Assembly (NCBI RefSeq): GCF_907177275.1
Contig: NZ_CAJSLV010000024.1
Span: 31,442 to 73,285, forward strand
DNA: 41,844 nt
Reading direction: 5' to 3'
Source of the DNA: Actinacidiphila cocklensis
GTDB lineage: Bacteria > Actinomycetota > Actinomycetes > Streptomycetales > Streptomycetaceae
Position 1 is the stretch's first letter; each line of letters opens with the position of its first letter. Shown here piece by piece: positions 16,673-28,404 of the stretch. The position numbers were made by a program, and so were the translations under genes. A model generated the notes under the pieces. The model was not told the DNA's origin and searched no databases. It worked only from the letters and a program-made list of their open reading frames with translations.

Positions 16673-17550
16673 CCGGGTGGCTGCCGCGCGAGGCCGCGGA
16701 CATCTTCGGTCCCGGCGCCACCGCTGAGGAGGCGTACGACCTGCTGACGGTCGACGTGCCGACCGAGTCGTGGCTGGACGCGCTGACCACCGCCCGCGAC
16801 GAGCTGGGCTGCACTTACTTCGACTGGCTGAGCGCGGTCGACGAGCCCGGCACCGGTTTCCTGGTCTGCGCGCACGTCGTGGCCCTGGGCGGCGGCGGTA
16901 CCGGCTCCACCGGGGTGCGCCGGCTGCTGCTGCGCACGACCGTCGGCCACGACGACCCCGCCCTGCCCAGCGCCACCGGCGTCCACCCGGGCGCGGCCTG
17001 GCACGAGCGGGAGACGTACGAGATGTTCGGCGTCGCCTTCACCGGGCACCCCGGGCTGCTGCCGCTGCTGCTGCCCGAGGAGTTCGAGGGGTACCCGCTG
17101 CGCAAGGACTTCGTGCTCGCCGCCCGGGTCGCGAAGGCCTGGCCCGGCGCGAAGGAGCCGGGGGAGTCGCACGACGGCGGCCCCAAGCGGCGGCAGATGC
17201 AGCCGCCGGGGGTGCCGGACCCGAACGAGTGGGGGCCGCTCAAGGGACAGCTTCCGCCGGCCCCCGCCCGCCCGGCGCGTGCCGCCCGCGGTGCCGCGGC
17301 CGCCGGCGAGCGCCCCGCCCGGCGCAACCGCAGCGTGACCGAGGGCTCCGCGAGCCAGACCCCCGACGCGCCCTGGCAGCAACGCCCGGCCGCCGAGCCG
17401 CCGGCTCGCAAGGAGCCGCCTGCCCGGGAGGAACCCGAGCCGGAAGCGCCGCCCGCGCCGCAAGGACCCTCCGCCCCGCAGGAAACCCCTGCTCCGAAAG
17501 AGCCGCCCGCTCCGGAAGAGCCGCCCGCAGAAGGAGGCGACCCCGCATGA
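16669..17550 (+). CDS. nuoC: NADH-quinone oxidoreductase subunit C with long C-terminal tail
   Basis: The 30-kDa-type peripheral subunit (293 aa). The signature region [17 protein letters not shown], continuing to [10 protein letters not shown], is intact within the first ~160 residues. The rest is a tail of about 130 aa rich in Pro, Ala, Glu and Arg with repeated PPAPxE/KEPPA units, with no recognisable fold. GTG at 16669 overlaps the nuoB stop, and the stop overlaps nuoH as ATGA. In most complex I operons nuoD follows nuoC, but here nuoH follows directly with no gap or remnant. Confidence 0.93.
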   Translation: MTGWLPREAADIFGPGATAEEAYDLLTVDVPTESWLDALTTARDELGCTYFDWLSAVDEPGTGFLVCAHVVALGGGGTGSTGVRRLLLRTTVGHDDPALPSATGVHPGAAWHERETYEMFGVAFTGHPGLLPLLLPEEFEGYPLRKDFVLAARVAKAWPGAKEPGESHDGGPKRRQMQPPGVPDPNEWGPLKGQLPPAPARPARAARGAAAAGERPARRNRSVTEGSASQTPDAPWQQRPAAEPPARKEPPAREEPEPEAPPAPQGPSAPQETPAPKEPPAPEEPPAEGGDPA

Positions 17551-18509
17551 ACGACACGCTCGACGTCGTCCTGCGGCTGGTCGCCGTCCTCGTCGTCTTC
17601 CTGGTCCTCCCGCTGCTGGTCGGCCAGACCGAGCACAAGGTCATGGCGCACATGCAGGGCCGGCTCGGCCCGATGTACGCCGGCGGCTTCCACGGCTGGG
17701 CGCAGCTCGTCGCGGACGGGGTGAAGTTCGCCCAGAAGGAGGACATCGTCCCGGCCGACGCCGACCGCCGGGTCTTCCAGCTCGCGCCGGCCGTGGCCCT
17801 GCTGCCGTACCTGCTGGTGCTCATCGTGATCCCGGTCGGCCCGGACGGCTTCGTCGGGCAGACCGTGGACGCCGGGCTGATCTTCGTCCTGGCCGTCATG
17901 GGCGTCGGCGTGCTCGGCTCGCTGATGGCCGGCTGGGCGTCGGCGAACAAGTTCTCGCTGCTCGGCGGCCTGCGCACGGCCGCGCAGCTGATGGCGTACG
18001 AGCTGCCGATGCTGCTGACCGCCGCCTCGGTGGCGATGGCGGCCGGCACCTTGTCGCTGCCCGGCATCGTCGACGGCTACCACTGGTGGTGGACGCCCTG
18101 GCAGCTGGTCGGCGGGGTCGTCTTCTTCACCGCGGGGCTCGCCGAGCTGCAGCGGCCGCCGTTCGACATGCCGGTCGCCGACTCCGAGATCATCTTCGGC
18201 GCCTACACCGAGTACACCGGGCTGCGCTTCGCGCTCTTCCTGCTGGCCGAGTACGCCGGCATCGTCGTGCTCTGCGCGCTGACCACCGTGCTCTTCCTCG
18301 GCGGCTGGCACGGCCCCTGGTCGGGCAGCGCCGGGTGGGTGTGGACGCTGGTCAAGACCGCGCTGCTGGCCTTCGTGGTGATCTGGCTCCGGGTCAGCTA
18401 CCCGCGGCTGCGCGAGGACCAGCTGCAGAAGCTCGCCTGGACCGTGCTCATCCCGCTCTCCCTCGCCCAGATCGCCCTGACCGGCGTCGTCAAGGTGGTG
18501 ATCTCCTAG
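17547..18509 (+). CDS. nuoH: NADH-quinone oxidoreductase subunit H
   Basis: Membrane subunit (320 aa, eight or more helices) that forms the quinone channel with NuoB and NuoD. Diagnostic segments are [36 protein letters not shown], and [18 protein letters not shown] followed by [19 protein letters not shown], carrying the acidic residues of the proton/quinone path. AAGGAGG sits upstream of ATG 17547, which overlaps the nuoC stop. The sequence is complete. Conservation of the quinone-facing loops argues that the complex still reduces a quinone-like acceptor. Confidence 0.97.
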   Translation: MNDTLDVVLRLVAVLVVFLVLPLLVGQTEHKVMAHMQGRLGPMYAGGFHGWAQLVADGVKFAQKEDIVPADADRRVFQLAPAVALLPYLLVLIVIPVGPDGFVGQTVDAGLIFVLAVMGVGVLGSLMAGWASANKFSLLGGLRTAAQLMAYELPMLLTAASVAMAAGTLSLPGIVDGYHWWWTPWQLVGGVVFFTAGLAELQRPPFDMPVADSEIIFGAYTEYTGLRFALFLLAEYAGIVVLCALTTVLFLGGWHGPWSGSAGWVWTLVKTALLAFVVIWLRVSYPRLREDQLQKLAWTVLIPLSLAQIALTGVVKVVIS

Positions 18510-18511
18510 CC

Positions 18512-19129
18512 ATGGCACCTCTCTCCGGCTTTCCCGGGTCCGGTCTGGCCAAGGGCCTGGCCGTCACGCTGCGGACGATGACCAAGCGCACCGTCACCGC
18601 GCAGTACCCCGACGCGCTGCCCGAACTGCCGCCGCGCAGCCGCGGGGTGATCGCGCTGTTCGAGGAGAACTGCACGGTGTGCATGCTGTGCGCGCGCGAG
18701 TGCCCCGACTGGTGCATCTACATCGACTCGCACAAGGAGACCGCGCCGCCGGCCGCCCCCGGCGGGCGGGAGCGCAGCCGCAATGTCCTGGACCGTTTCG
18801 CCATCGACTTCTCTCTGTGCATGTACTGCGGTATCTGTATCGAGGTGTGCCCCTTCGACGCGCTGTTCTGGTCACCGGAGTTCGAGTACGCGGAGACGGA
18901 CATCCTCGACCTCACCCACGAACGCGACAAACTGCGCGACTGGATGTGGACGGTGCCCGCCCCGCCCGCGCTCGACCCCGCGGCCGAGGAGCCGAAGGAG
19001 ATCGCCGCCGCCCGCAAGGCGGCGGAGAAGGCCGCTGCCGCGGCGGCAGCAGCCGCCGAAGCCGAGTCCGAGCCCGGCGACAGGGACGACAGGGACGACA
19101 GGGACGACCAGGAAAAGGGTGACGCGTGA
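18512..19129 (+). CDS. nuoI: NADH-quinone oxidoreductase subunit I (2x 4Fe-4S ferredoxin)
   Basis: Peripheral-arm subunit (205 aa) with two classical 4Fe-4S motifs: Cys54/57/60/64 ([12 protein letters not shown]) and Cys103/106/109/113 ([12 protein letters not shown]). These are clusters N6a/N6b, the likely entry point for electrons when NuoEFG are absent, as in ferredoxin-using complex I. After the core comes a tail of Ala/Glu/Lys ending in three near-copies of RDD (DNA agggacgac repeated), probably unstructured. The start is two bases after the nuoH stop and the stop overlaps the GTG of nuoJ. Confidence 0.96.
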   Translation: MAPLSGFPGSGLAKGLAVTLRTMTKRTVTAQYPDALPELPPRSRGVIALFEENCTVCMLCARECPDWCIYIDSHKETAPPAAPGGRERSRNVLDRFAIDFSLCMYCGICIEVCPFDALFWSPEFEYAETDILDLTHERDKLRDWMWTVPAPPALDPAAEEPKEIAAARKAAEKAAAAAAAAAEAESEPGDRDDRDDRDDQEKGDA

Positions 19130-19758
19130 ACGTCAGCGCCGCCGCCCATCCCGGTTTCCTGTCCCCGACCGGTGTCGAGATCACCTTCGTGCTGATCGGC
19201 CTCGCCACCCTCGGCGCGGCCCTGCTGACCGTCACCACCCGGCAACTGGTGCACGCCGCGCTGTGGCTGGTCGTCGCGCTGGGCGGCCTGGCTGTGGAGT
19301 ACCTGCTGCTCACCGCCGAGTTCATCGCCTGGGTGCAGGTGCTGATCTACGTGGGCTCCGTCGTCGTCCTCCTCCTGTTCGGCCTGATGCTGACCAAGGC
19401 GCCCATCGGCCGCTCCCCTGACGCCGACTCCGAGAACCGGCTGGTCGCCCTCGGTGTCGGGGTCGCCGCCGCTGCCGCCCTGGTGTGGGTGGTCGTGGAC
19501 GCCTTCCGTACCACCTGGATCAACCTGCACGGGGTCGCGCAGGGCTCGTCCCGGGCCACCGGCGAGAGCCTCTTCCGGCACTGGGTGCTGCCCTTCGAGG
19601 CGCTGTCGGTGCTGCTGCTCGCCGCGCTGGTCGGCGCGATCGTGCTGTCCCGCCGCGACACCGGCTCCCCGGGAAGCGCCGCCCCTTCGCCGGCGGGCGC
19701 CACCCCGGCCGCCACCCCGGCCGCCGATGCCCCCGCCGCCGGCAAGGAGCACAGCTGA
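19126..19758 (+). CDS. nuoJ: NADH-quinone oxidoreductase subunit J
   Basis: Membrane subunit (210 aa) with about five helices. Conserved parts are [20 protein letters not shown] and [27 protein letters not shown], the latter containing the pi-bulge helix involved in coupling. GTG at 19126 overlaps the nuoI stop. The last ~35 residues form an Ala/Pro-rich tail outside the membrane. The stop codon shares a base with the ATG of nuoK. Confidence 0.95.
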   Translation: MNVSAAAHPGFLSPTGVEITFVLIGLATLGAALLTVTTRQLVHAALWLVVALGGLAVEYLLLTAEFIAWVQVLIYVGSVVVLLLFGLMLTKAPIGRSPDADSENRLVALGVGVAAAAALVWVVVDAFRTTWINLHGVAQGSSRATGESLFRHWVLPFEALSVLLLAALVGAIVLSRRDTGSPGSAAPSPAGATPAATPAADAPAAGKEHS

Positions 19759-20149
19759 TGCACCTCGCCTATCCCGCCGTCCTGGCCGTCCTCCTCTTCT
19801 GCGTCGGCCTCTACGGTGTGCTCGCCCGCCGCAACGCGATCCTCGTCCTGATGTCCGTCGAGCTGATGCTCAACGCCGTCAACCTCAACCTGGTGGCCTT
19901 CGACGTCTGGCTGCGCGACAGCCTGCACGCCGGCCAGGCGCTGACCCTCTTCACCATCACCATCGCCGCCGCCGAGATCGGCCTCGGCCTGGCGATCGTG
20001 CTGCTGGTCTTCCGCAACCGCGGCAGCTCCGACGTCGACCGGCTCACCGGCCTCGCGGAACCGCACGGCCCCGGCACACCGCACGGACCCGACGCACCCG
20101 ACGCCACGCCCGCAGCGGCGGCCGACGACGAGAAGGCCGAGGCCACCGC

Positions 20150-20153
<4 letters not shown>
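19758..20153 (+). CDS. nuoK: NADH-quinone oxidoreductase subunit K
   Basis: Small membrane subunit (131 aa) with three helices; [17 protein letters not shown] and [23 protein letters not shown] hold the two conserved Glu residues of the proton path. The family is usually about 100 aa; the extra ~35 residues are a hydrophilic tail rich in Pro, Ala, Asp and Glu. ATG at 19758 overlaps the nuoJ stop and the stop overlaps the GTG of nuoL. Confidence 0.96.
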
Positions 20154-22138
<1,985 letters not shown>

Positions 22139-22144
22139 GAACCA

Positions 22145-23710
22145 GTGAACGACACCGCACTCCAGTACGTCCTCGCGGCGATCGTGGTGCTGCCCCTGCT
22201 CGGCTCGGTCGGCGCCCTGCTCCCGCCGCCGCCCGGTCTGCGCGGCCGCGGCCCCGACCAGGCGGTGCTGCGGCACGGCGTGACCGTGACCGGTGCCGTG
22301 CTGATCCTCTCCGTCGTGCTCGCGGCCGGCTTCGACCACGACCACCCGGCGAGGATGCAGGCCGGCACGGACCTCAACTGGATCCCCGCACTGAGGATCC
22401 ACCTCCACCTGGGCATCGACGGCATCTCCCTCCCCCTCGTGGTGCTGACCGCGCTGCTGACCTTCCTGTGCGCGCTCTACTCCTACTTCCACCTGCCGGC
22501 CGGCGGTTCCGCCAAGTCCTTCGTGGCGCTGCTGCTCCTGCTGGAGGCGGGCACGCTCGCCACCTTCTCCGTCCTCGACCTGATGCTGTTCTTCCTGGCC
22601 TTCGAGACGGTCCTCATCCCGATGTACTTCCTGATCGCCCGCTGGGGCGGCGGCGACCGGGAACGATCGGCCCTGCGCTTCATCGTCTACACCCTCCTCG
22701 GCTCCGTGATCATGCTGCTCGGCCTGCTCCTCATCGGGGTGAAAGCGGGCACATTCGACATGGTGGCACTCGCCACTGACAACGGGTCACACCTCAGTCA
22801 CTCCACGCAGCTGACCGCGGCCCTCGCCGTCGGTCTCGGCCTGGCGGTCAAAGCCCCGATGTGGCCGCTGCACAGCTGGCTCCCCGACGCCCACACCGCC
22901 GCCCCCACCGTCGGCTCGGTGCTGCTGGCCGGGGTGCTGCTGAAGATGGGCACCTACGGCCTGGTGCGGATCGTGCTGCCCGACACACCGGGCGGCATAC
23001 AGACCTTCGCGCCCTACCTGGCCGCCTTCGCCGTCGTCGGCATCATCTACGGCTCGCTCGCCTGCCTCGCGCTGGCCCGGCAGGGCAACGGCGGCGACCT
23101 CAAGCGGCTCATCGCCTACTCCTCCGTCGGCCACATGGGCTTCGTGCTGCTCGGCATCGCCTCGCTGAACCCCACCGGCGTCAACGGCGCCCTCTTCGCC
23201 AACATCGCCCACGGCCTGATCACCGGCCTGCTCTTCTTCCTGGTCGGCGCGATCAAGGACCGCTACGGCTCCAGCGACCTCGACGAGCTCGCCGGCCACG
23301 GCGGCGCCGCGCTCTACGGCCGCGCCCCCCGCCTCGGCGGCCTGCTCGCCTTTGCCGCGGTCGCCTCGCTCGGGCTGCCGGGCCTGGCCGGGTTCTGGGG
23401 CGAGATGCTCGCGATGTTCGGCGCCTTCAAGCCCGGCGCGGACCTGAGCCGCCCCGCCTACCTGACCTTCACCGCGCTTGCCGCCTTCGGCACCCTGCTG
23501 ACCGCCGGCTACCTGCTGACCGTGGTCCGCAGGGTCTGCATGGGCGACCGGGAGACCTCCGAGCTGCGGCCCGCGCTCGCCGACGTCAGGGCGTACGAGT
23601 TCGCCGCCTGGACACCGCTGGCCGCCCTCACCGTCCTGGCCGGACTGTGGCCCGCCGCCCTGCTCGGGCTCTCGGAACCGGCCGTACGCTCCCTGCTCGG
23701 AGGCCACTGA
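22145..23710 (+). CDS. nuoM: NADH-quinone oxidoreductase subunit M (antiporter-like)
   Basis: Second antiporter-like pump subunit (521 aa). It has LNWIPALRIHLHLGIDGISLPLVVL, the helix-5 Glu in FFLAFETVLIPMYFLI, and the Lys in AVKAPMWPLHSWLPDAHTAAPTVGS. DLKRLIAYSSVGHMGFVLLG is the usual discontinuous-helix segment. GTG at 22145 lies seven bases after the nuoL stop and the stop overlaps the ATG of nuoN. The protein is full length with no disruption. Confidence 0.97.
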   Translation: MNDTALQYVLAAIVVLPLLGSVGALLPPPPGLRGRGPDQAVLRHGVTVTGAVLILSVVLAAGFDHDHPARMQAGTDLNWIPALRIHLHLGIDGISLPLVVLTALLTFLCALYSYFHLPAGGSAKSFVALLLLLEAGTLATFSVLDLMLFFLAFETVLIPMYFLIARWGGGDRERSALRFIVYTLLGSVIMLLGLLLIGVKAGTFDMVALATDNGSHLSHSTQLTAALAVGLGLAVKAPMWPLHSWLPDAHTAAPTVGSVLLAGVLLKMGTYGLVRIVLPDTPGGIQTFAPYLAAFAVVGIIYGSLACLALARQGNGGDLKRLIAYSSVGHMGFVLLGIASLNPTGVNGALFANIAHGLITGLLFFLVGAIKDRYGSSDLDELAGHGGAALYGRAPRLGGLLAFAAVASLGLPGLAGFWGEMLAMFGAFKPGADLSRPAYLTFTALAAFGTLLTAGYLLTVVRRVCMGDRETSELRPALADVRAYEFAAWTPLAALTVLAGLWPAALLGLSEPAVRSLLGGH

Positions 23711-25242
23711 TGGCATCGCTCGTGCAGCCCGTCGACTGGACGGCGCTCACCCCCGTGCTCATCCCGGCCGCGCTCGCCGTCGCCGTCCTGGTCGCCGACC
23801 TCTTCCTGCCGCAGGAGCGCAAACCGCTGCTCGGCTGGGTCACCGCCGCCGGGCTCGCCGCCGCCGCGCTCACCGTGATCCCGCTGCGGGACGGCCACCG
23901 CACGACCTTCTGCCAGCCAGGGACCGGCGGCGGCTGCTCGTACGCCGCCGACCACTTCACGCTGGTGATCCAGGTGCTGGTGCTGGGCGGCGCGCTGCTG
24001 ACCGCGCTGCTGTCGATCGGCACCACGGAGCGTATTCCGGCGGGGGAGTACTGGTTCCTGCTGCTGTCCTCCGCGGCCGGCGCCGCCCTGCTGCCCGCCT
24101 CCCGCGACCTGGCCACGCTCATCGTCGCCCTGGAGGTGACGACGCTGCCCGCCTTCGCGCTCGTCGGCCTGCGCCGTGACGACCGGCTGTCCAGCGAGGC
24201 CGCACTCAAGTTCTTCCTGACCTCGGTGACCGCGACCGCGGTCTCCCTGCTCGGCATCAGCTTCGTCTACGCGGCCACCGGCACCCTGCAGCTGAACGCC
24301 GTCGCGGAAGGCCTCACCCACACCCCCGACCAGCTGCACACCCTGGCCAGGGCGGGCGTCGCCCTCACCCTGGTCGGCTTCGCCTTCAAGCTCGCGGTGG
24401 CCCCCTTCCAGTTCTGGGTGCCCGACACCTACGCGGGCGCACCGCTGCCGGTCGCCGCGTACCTGTCGGTGGTCGGCAAGGCGGCCGGCTTCTCCGGGCT
24501 GATCCTGGTCACGGTCGTCGCCTTCCGCCCGTACGCCCATGTGTGGGGTCCGGCGACCGGGGTACTGGCCGCGCTGACCATGACCGTGGGGAACGTCGGA
24601 GCCCTGCGGCAGCGTCCCGACGTAAAGCGTGGCGCGGTAAGGCTGCTGGCCTGGTCCTCGATCGGGCAGGCGGGCTACCTGCTGGTCCCGATCGCCGCCG
24701 CAGCGTCCGCCGACGACCCGGCCCACGAGGTCGGCACCACCGTGGCGTACGCGCTGATGTACGCCGTGGTCAACCTCGGTGCCTTCGCGGTCGTCGCACT
24801 GGTCGAGCGCACCGCCCCGCACAGCCGCCTGGCCGACTACCGCGGCCTGTACGCGTCCCGCCCCGCCGCGGCCCTTGCGCTGGCCTTCTTCCTGCTGTGC
24901 CTGGCGGGACTGCCGCCCGGCGTCATCGGGCTGTTCGCCAAGGTCGCCGTCTTCTCCTCGGCGGTGGGCGCCCAGCACGGCTGGCTCGCGGTGATCATGG
25001 CGGTGAACGTCGTGATCGCGCTGGTCTACTACCTGCGCTGGACGGCTCTGCTCTTCGCCGCGGCTCCGGACGCCACACCGGTGCTCGGTAAGGATGCGGA
25101 TGCGGGTACGGGCGCTGATGCGGCCGCTGTGCGGACCCCTGCCGGGCTCACCCTGGCCGTCGCACTGACCGCGGTGGCCGGCATCGCCCTGTCCGGCGCC
25201 CCGCAGCTGATCCTGCGCTTCGCGCAGGGCGCCCTGCTCTGA
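23710..25242 (+). CDS. nuoN: NADH-quinone oxidoreductase subunit N (antiporter-like)
   Basis: Third antiporter-like pump subunit (510 aa), last gene of the operon. It carries the Glu in LIVALEVTTLPAFALVGL, the Lys in VGFAFKLAVAPFQFWVPDTYAGAPLPVAAYLS, and DVKRGAVRLLAWSSIGQAGYLLVP. A long hydrophilic loop rich in Asp, Ala and Gly (VLGKDADAGTGADA) lies before the last helix. ATG at 23710 overlaps the nuoM stop. It is followed by a short 11-bp repeat array. Confidence 0.96.
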   Translation: MASLVQPVDWTALTPVLIPAALAVAVLVADLFLPQERKPLLGWVTAAGLAAAALTVIPLRDGHRTTFCQPGTGGGCSYAADHFTLVIQVLVLGGALLTALLSIGTTERIPAGEYWFLLLSSAAGAALLPASRDLATLIVALEVTTLPAFALVGLRRDDRLSSEAALKFFLTSVTATAVSLLGISFVYAATGTLQLNAVAEGLTHTPDQLHTLARAGVALTLVGFAFKLAVAPFQFWVPDTYAGAPLPVAAYLSVVGKAAGFSGLILVTVVAFRPYAHVWGPATGVLAALTMTVGNVGALRQRPDVKRGAVRLLAWSSIGQAGYLLVPIAAAASADDPAHEVGTTVAYALMYAVVNLGAFAVVALVERTAPHSRLADYRGLYASRPAAALALAFFLLCLAGLPPGVIGLFAKVAVFSSAVGAQHGWLAVIMAVNVVIALVYYLRWTALLFAAAPDATPVLGKDADAGTGADAAAVRTPAGLTLAVALTAVAGIALSGAPQLILRFAQGALL

Positions 25243-25246
25243 TCTC

Positions 25247-25278
25247 CCGGCACCCCGCCGGCACCCCGCCGGCACCCC
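25247..25278. repeat. Three tandem 11-bp repeats after nuoN
   Basis: CCGGCACCCCG is repeated three times head to tail (the last copy is one base short), directly after the nuoN stop. The function is unknown; no other gene lies between nuoN and htpX. Confidence 0.7.
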
Positions 25279-25329
25279 TTCTGCGCCCTTTCCGTACCGG
25301 TTGCTGTCCGTGCGCGCCGAAACGCACAA

Positions 25330-25360
25330 GGGAACTAGCGCCGGCCGGGTGGCGTTGAGA
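25330..25360 (+). promoter_or_regulatory. Candidate ECF-sigma promoter of htpX
   Basis: GGGAAC (25330-25335), an 18-base spacer, then GTTGAG (25354-25359). This fits the Streptomyces SigR/SigE-type pattern GGAAT/C-N18-GTT and would place the 5' end about 60 bases before the htpX start. A weaker vegetative pair TTGAGA-N17-TTAGGG overlaps it. Confidence 0.45.
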
Positions 25361-25422
25361 AGGGCAGGAGGTTTTCCTTAGGGGATCATGCCCCTGCACA
25401 CCGCAGATTCTGGAGGGCGCAC

Positions 25423-26279
25423 GTGCACCGCCGGCACAACGGGTTGAAGACCGCCGTTCTTCTCGGCGTTCTGTCCGCACTTATCCTTGGCATCGGCAGT
25501 ATCTTCGGCCGGACCGGGCTCATCGTGGCGCTCGTCATCGCCCTCGGCACCAACGCGTACGCGTACTGGAACAGCGACAAGCTGGCACTCCGTGCGATGC
25601 GCGCCCGCCCGGTCAGCGAGATCGAGGCGCCCCAGCTGTACCGGATCGTGCGCGAGCTGTCCACGGAGGCCCGGCAGCCCATGCCGCGGCTGTACATCTC
25701 GCCGACCGATGCGCCCAACGCGTTCGCCACCGGCCGCAACCCGCGCAACGCCGCGGTCTGCTGCACCGAGGGCATCATGGGCATCCTCGACGAGCGCGAG
25801 CTGCGCGGGGTCATCGGCCATGAGCTGAGCCATGTCTACAACCGGGACATCCTCATCTCCTCGGTCGCGGGAACCCTCGCCTCCGTGGTGGTCTTCCTGG
25901 TCAACTTCGCCTGGCTCATCCCGATCGGCCGCTCGGACGACGACGAGGGACCGGGCATTCTCGGCCTGCTGCTGATGATGATCCTGGGCCCGATCGCCGC
26001 CTCTCTGATCCAGCTGGCCGTCTCCCGCTCCCGGGAGTACGAGGCCGACGCCTCCGGCGCCCGGCTGACCGGCGACCCGCTGGCCCTGGCCTCCGCCCTG
26101 CGCAAGCTCGATGCCGGAACCAAGCAGCGCCCGCTGGCTCCCGAGCCGCGCTTGGAGACCGCCAGTCATATGATGATCGCAAACCCATTCCGCCCGGGTG
26201 ATGCGTCCAAGCTGTTCTCGACCCACCCCCCATGGCAGAGCGCATCTCCCGCCTCGAACAGATGGCAGGCCGTCCCTGA
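25423..26279 (+). CDS. htpX: HtpX-type membrane zinc metalloprotease, frameshifted near the 3' end
   Basis: M48B membrane protease for quality control of membrane proteins. Two N-terminal helices, the zinc site HELSH (His133, Glu134, His137), two further helices, and the SREYEAD segment with the third ligand are all present. GTG at 25423 has GGAGGG upstream. Near the end, STHPP should continue as [15 protein letters not shown] and stop at 26277-26279, overlapping the ATG of the next gene; in this sequence the C run at 26226-26231 has six bases where seven are needed. As written the frame reads through to about 27,111. Only the last ~15 residues are affected, so a homopolymer sequencing error is likely. 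Coordinates show the restored gene. Confidence 0.85.
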
Positions 26280-26671
26280 TGAAGACGATTCTGAACATCA
26301 TCTGGCTGGTGTTGTGCGGTTTGTGGATGTGCTTGGGCTACTTCGTGGCCGGGCTCGTCCTGTGCATCACCATCATCGGCATTCCCTTCGGCATCGCGGC
26401 TTTCCGCATCGGCGTGTACGCACTGTGGCCATTCGGCTACACGACGGTGGAGCGCCGGGACTCCGGCGCGGGCTCGCTGGTCGGCAACGTGCTCTGGCTG
26501 GTCCTGGCCGGCTGGTGGCTGGCCCTGGGCCACATCGTCACCGGCGTCGCGCTGGCCATCACGATCATCGGCATCCCGCTGGCGATCCCGAACTTCAAGC
26601 TGATCCCACTGTCGCTGATGCCGCTGGGCCGCGAGATCGTCCCCAGCGACCAGCCCTTCGCGCTCCGCTGA
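26279..26671 (+). CDS. YccF domain membrane protein
   Basis: A 130-aa integral membrane protein with the duplicated YccF (DUF307) motif: [25 protein letters not shown] and [27 protein letters not shown]. Its function is unknown. ATG at 26279 overlaps the expected htpX stop (TGATG), so the two were evolved to be co-translated and it probably shares the htpX promoter. It ends just before a strong hairpin. Confidence 0.85.
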   Translation: MKTILNIIWLVLCGLWMCLGYFVAGLVLCITIIGIPFGIAAFRIGVYALWPFGYTTVERRDSGAGSLVGNVLWLVLAGWWLALGHIVTGVALAITIIGIPLAIPNFKLIPLSLMPLGREIVPSDQPFALR

Positions 26672-26677
26672 GCCGAG

Positions 26678-26702
26678 CGCCCGCCGGCCCGGCCGGCGGG
26701 CG
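26678..26702. terminator. Hairpin terminator after the YccF gene
   Basis: Perfect 12-bp inverted repeat CGCCCGCCGGCC (26678-26689) and its complement (26691-26702), giving a stable hairpin a few bases after the stop codon. Confidence 0.7.
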
Positions 26703-26852
26703 TACCGGAACCCCCGCGGGAGCCTCCGCGGCACCCCTGCGCCCCCCGCGTCATAGCGGTCGCGCAGGGTCCCCGCCAGGAGCGGGCCGATCGGTCCGAC
26801 CCCTGGTCAGAGGGGTCTGCCCTGCTAGTCTCGGCGGCGGAGGTGCAAGGTT

Positions 26853-27740
26853 GTGGACGGTGACGCGCTCAGCGCGCAGGCCGTGTGCGTGGAACTTCCT
26901 CCCGGCCTCACCGGCTGCGTCGTGTACCTGCTGCGCCGCGCCGCCCTCTTCGCCGGCCGCCTCGCCCCCGACTTCTCCGGCGCCGCCGACGGCGTCGGCG
27001 GCGCCCGCGACTTCCAGCTGCTCGACGCGCTCGGCGAGCCCGGCGCCGCGTACTCGCAACAGGACCTCGGCGACCGGCTCGGCATCAACCGCACCACCAT
27101 GGTCACGCTGATCGACCGCTTCGAGGCCGCGGGCCACGTCACCAGGGCGCGCAACCCCGACGACCGGCGCTCGTACGTCCTGGCGCTCACCGAGGGAGGC
27201 AGGGCCGCCGTCAAGGCGACGGCCCCCGCTGTCTCCGCCGCCGACGACAAGCTCACCGCGGGGCTGACGGTCGCCGAGCGCGACCGCCTCGACGCCCTGC
27301 TCGCGCAGCTGCTGTCCCGCCCCGCGCACGCCCCGCACCGTACGGGCGCGCTGATCGCCCAGGCGCACCACTTCGTACGCCACCGCGTCGAGGCCGCACT
27401 CGCCGAGAGCGTCCTGCCGGCCAGACACTTCGGCGCGCTGGCCGTCCTGTCCGACGCGGCCTGCTCGCAGCAGCAGCTCGCCCGGCGGCTGTGCATCAGC
27501 GAGCAGGCGGTGCTCCAGGTCGTGGACGACCTGGAGCGCGCCGGCCGGGTCGTACGCGACCGGGACCCGCACGACCGCCGCCGCTACGCCCTGCGCATCA
27601 CCGAGCCAGGCCTGCTCGCGCTGGCCACCGCCCGCGGGGTCGTCGAGGCCGCGGAGGCGGGGCTGGGCACGGCCCCGGGCGCCGGCGGCCGGGCCGAGCT
27701 GGCGGGGCTGCTGGCCGCGCTGCTACGGGCCGAGGGCTGA
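26853..27740 (+). CDS. Tandem double-MarR transcriptional regulator
   Basis: A 295-aa protein made of two MarR-type winged-helix units. The first (about 50-130) has [28 protein letters not shown] and [16 protein letters not shown]. The second (about 195-270) has [28 protein letters not shown] and [16 protein letters not shown]. MarR proteins normally work as dimers of ~150-aa chains, so this is probably a single-chain dimer binding one operator. GTG at 26853 has GGAGGTG upstream. Its targets are not evident; the neighbours are yccF and bcp in the same direction, each with separate signals. Confidence 0.88.
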   Translation: MDGDALSAQAVCVELPPGLTGCVVYLLRRAALFAGRLAPDFSGAADGVGGARDFQLLDALGEPGAAYSQQDLGDRLGINRTTMVTLIDRFEAAGHVTRARNPDDRRSYVLALTEGGRAAVKATAPAVSAADDKLTAGLTVAERDRLDALLAQLLSRPAHAPHRTGALIAQAHHFVRHRVEAALAESVLPARHFGALAVLSDAACSQQQLARRLCISEQAVLQVVDDLERAGRVVRDRDPHDRRRYALRITEPGLLALATARGVVEAAEAGLGTAPGAGGRAELAGLLAALLRAEG

Positions 27741-27829
27741 GCGGCCGAGCCCTGCCGCGGGGAACGCAGGCGGCTGCGCGAGGATGGAGGCCGACCGGCA
27801 ACGCTGCCGAGACGTCTAGGAGATGACCT

Positions 27830-28297
27830 ATGGGCACCCTGCAAGTCGGCGACAAGGCACCGGACTTCACGCTCCCCGACCAGTCGGGGCAGCCTGTCGC
27901 GCTCAGCGACTTCCTGGGCGAGAAGGTCGTGGTGCTCTACTTCTACCCCAAGGACAACACCCGCGGGTGCACCGCGGAGGCCTGCAGCTTCCGCGACAGC
28001 TACGAGAGCTTCACGGACGCCGGAGCAGTGGTGATCGGCGTCAGCTCGGACTCGGTGGCGTCGCACGAGAAGTTCGCCGGGCGGCACGAACTGCCCTTCA
28101 CCCTGCTGTCCGACGCCGGCCGGGCCGTCCGCAAGCAGTACGGCGCCGCCACGCTGGGCGGTGTGGTGCCGGGCCGGATCACCTTCGTCATCGACCGGGA
28201 CGGCGTCATCCGCCACGCCTTCTCCTCGATGATGAACATCGGCGGCCACATCGACGACGCGCTGGCAGTGGTGAAGGAGCTGCAGGCGGCGCAATAG
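27830..28297 (+). CDS. bcp: Thioredoxin-dependent thiol peroxidase (Bcp/PrxQ)
   Basis: A cytosolic peroxiredoxin (155 aa) that reduces hydrogen peroxide and organic peroxides with thioredoxin. The peroxidatic Cys47 and resolving Cys52 lie in [14 protein letters not shown], the CxxxxC pattern of atypical 2-Cys BCP enzymes. It starts with the usual [15 protein letters not shown] at 27830 has a purine-rich GGAGATGA upstream. It is convergent with yajQ, with a very strong bidirectional hairpin between them. Confidence 0.95.
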   Translation: MGTLQVGDKAPDFTLPDQSGQPVALSDFLGEKVVVLYFYPKDNTRGCTAEACSFRDSYESFTDAGAVVIGVSSDSVASHEKFAGRHELPFTLLSDAGRAVRKQYGAATLGGVVPGRITFVIDRDGVIRHAFSSMMNIGGHIDDALAVVKELQAAQ

Positions 28298-28338
28298 GTG
28301 CCGGGCTGCGCAATGTACCGAGCCCAGCCCCCACACGA

Positions 28339-28376
28339 GAGGGCCGTCAGGGCGCCTGCGCGCCCTGACGGCCCTC
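28339..28376. terminator. Bidirectional terminator between bcp and yajQ
   Basis: Perfect 17-bp arms (28339-28355 and 28360-28376), starting GAGGGCCGTCAGGG, with loop CTGC. It ends both convergent genes. Confidence 0.85.
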
Positions 28377-28404
28377 CGTGATCCGTTGCCTGGAGGCCGA
28401 CGGC

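Noticed and set aside
17547..17556. A hidden nuoD between nuoC and nuoH
   Set aside because: The nuoC stop overlaps the nuoH start, so there is no room.
25423..27111. 562-aa HtpX fusion as a real protein
   Set aside because: After the C run it reads the YccF and MarR genes out of frame; a restored frame gives the family's normal end.
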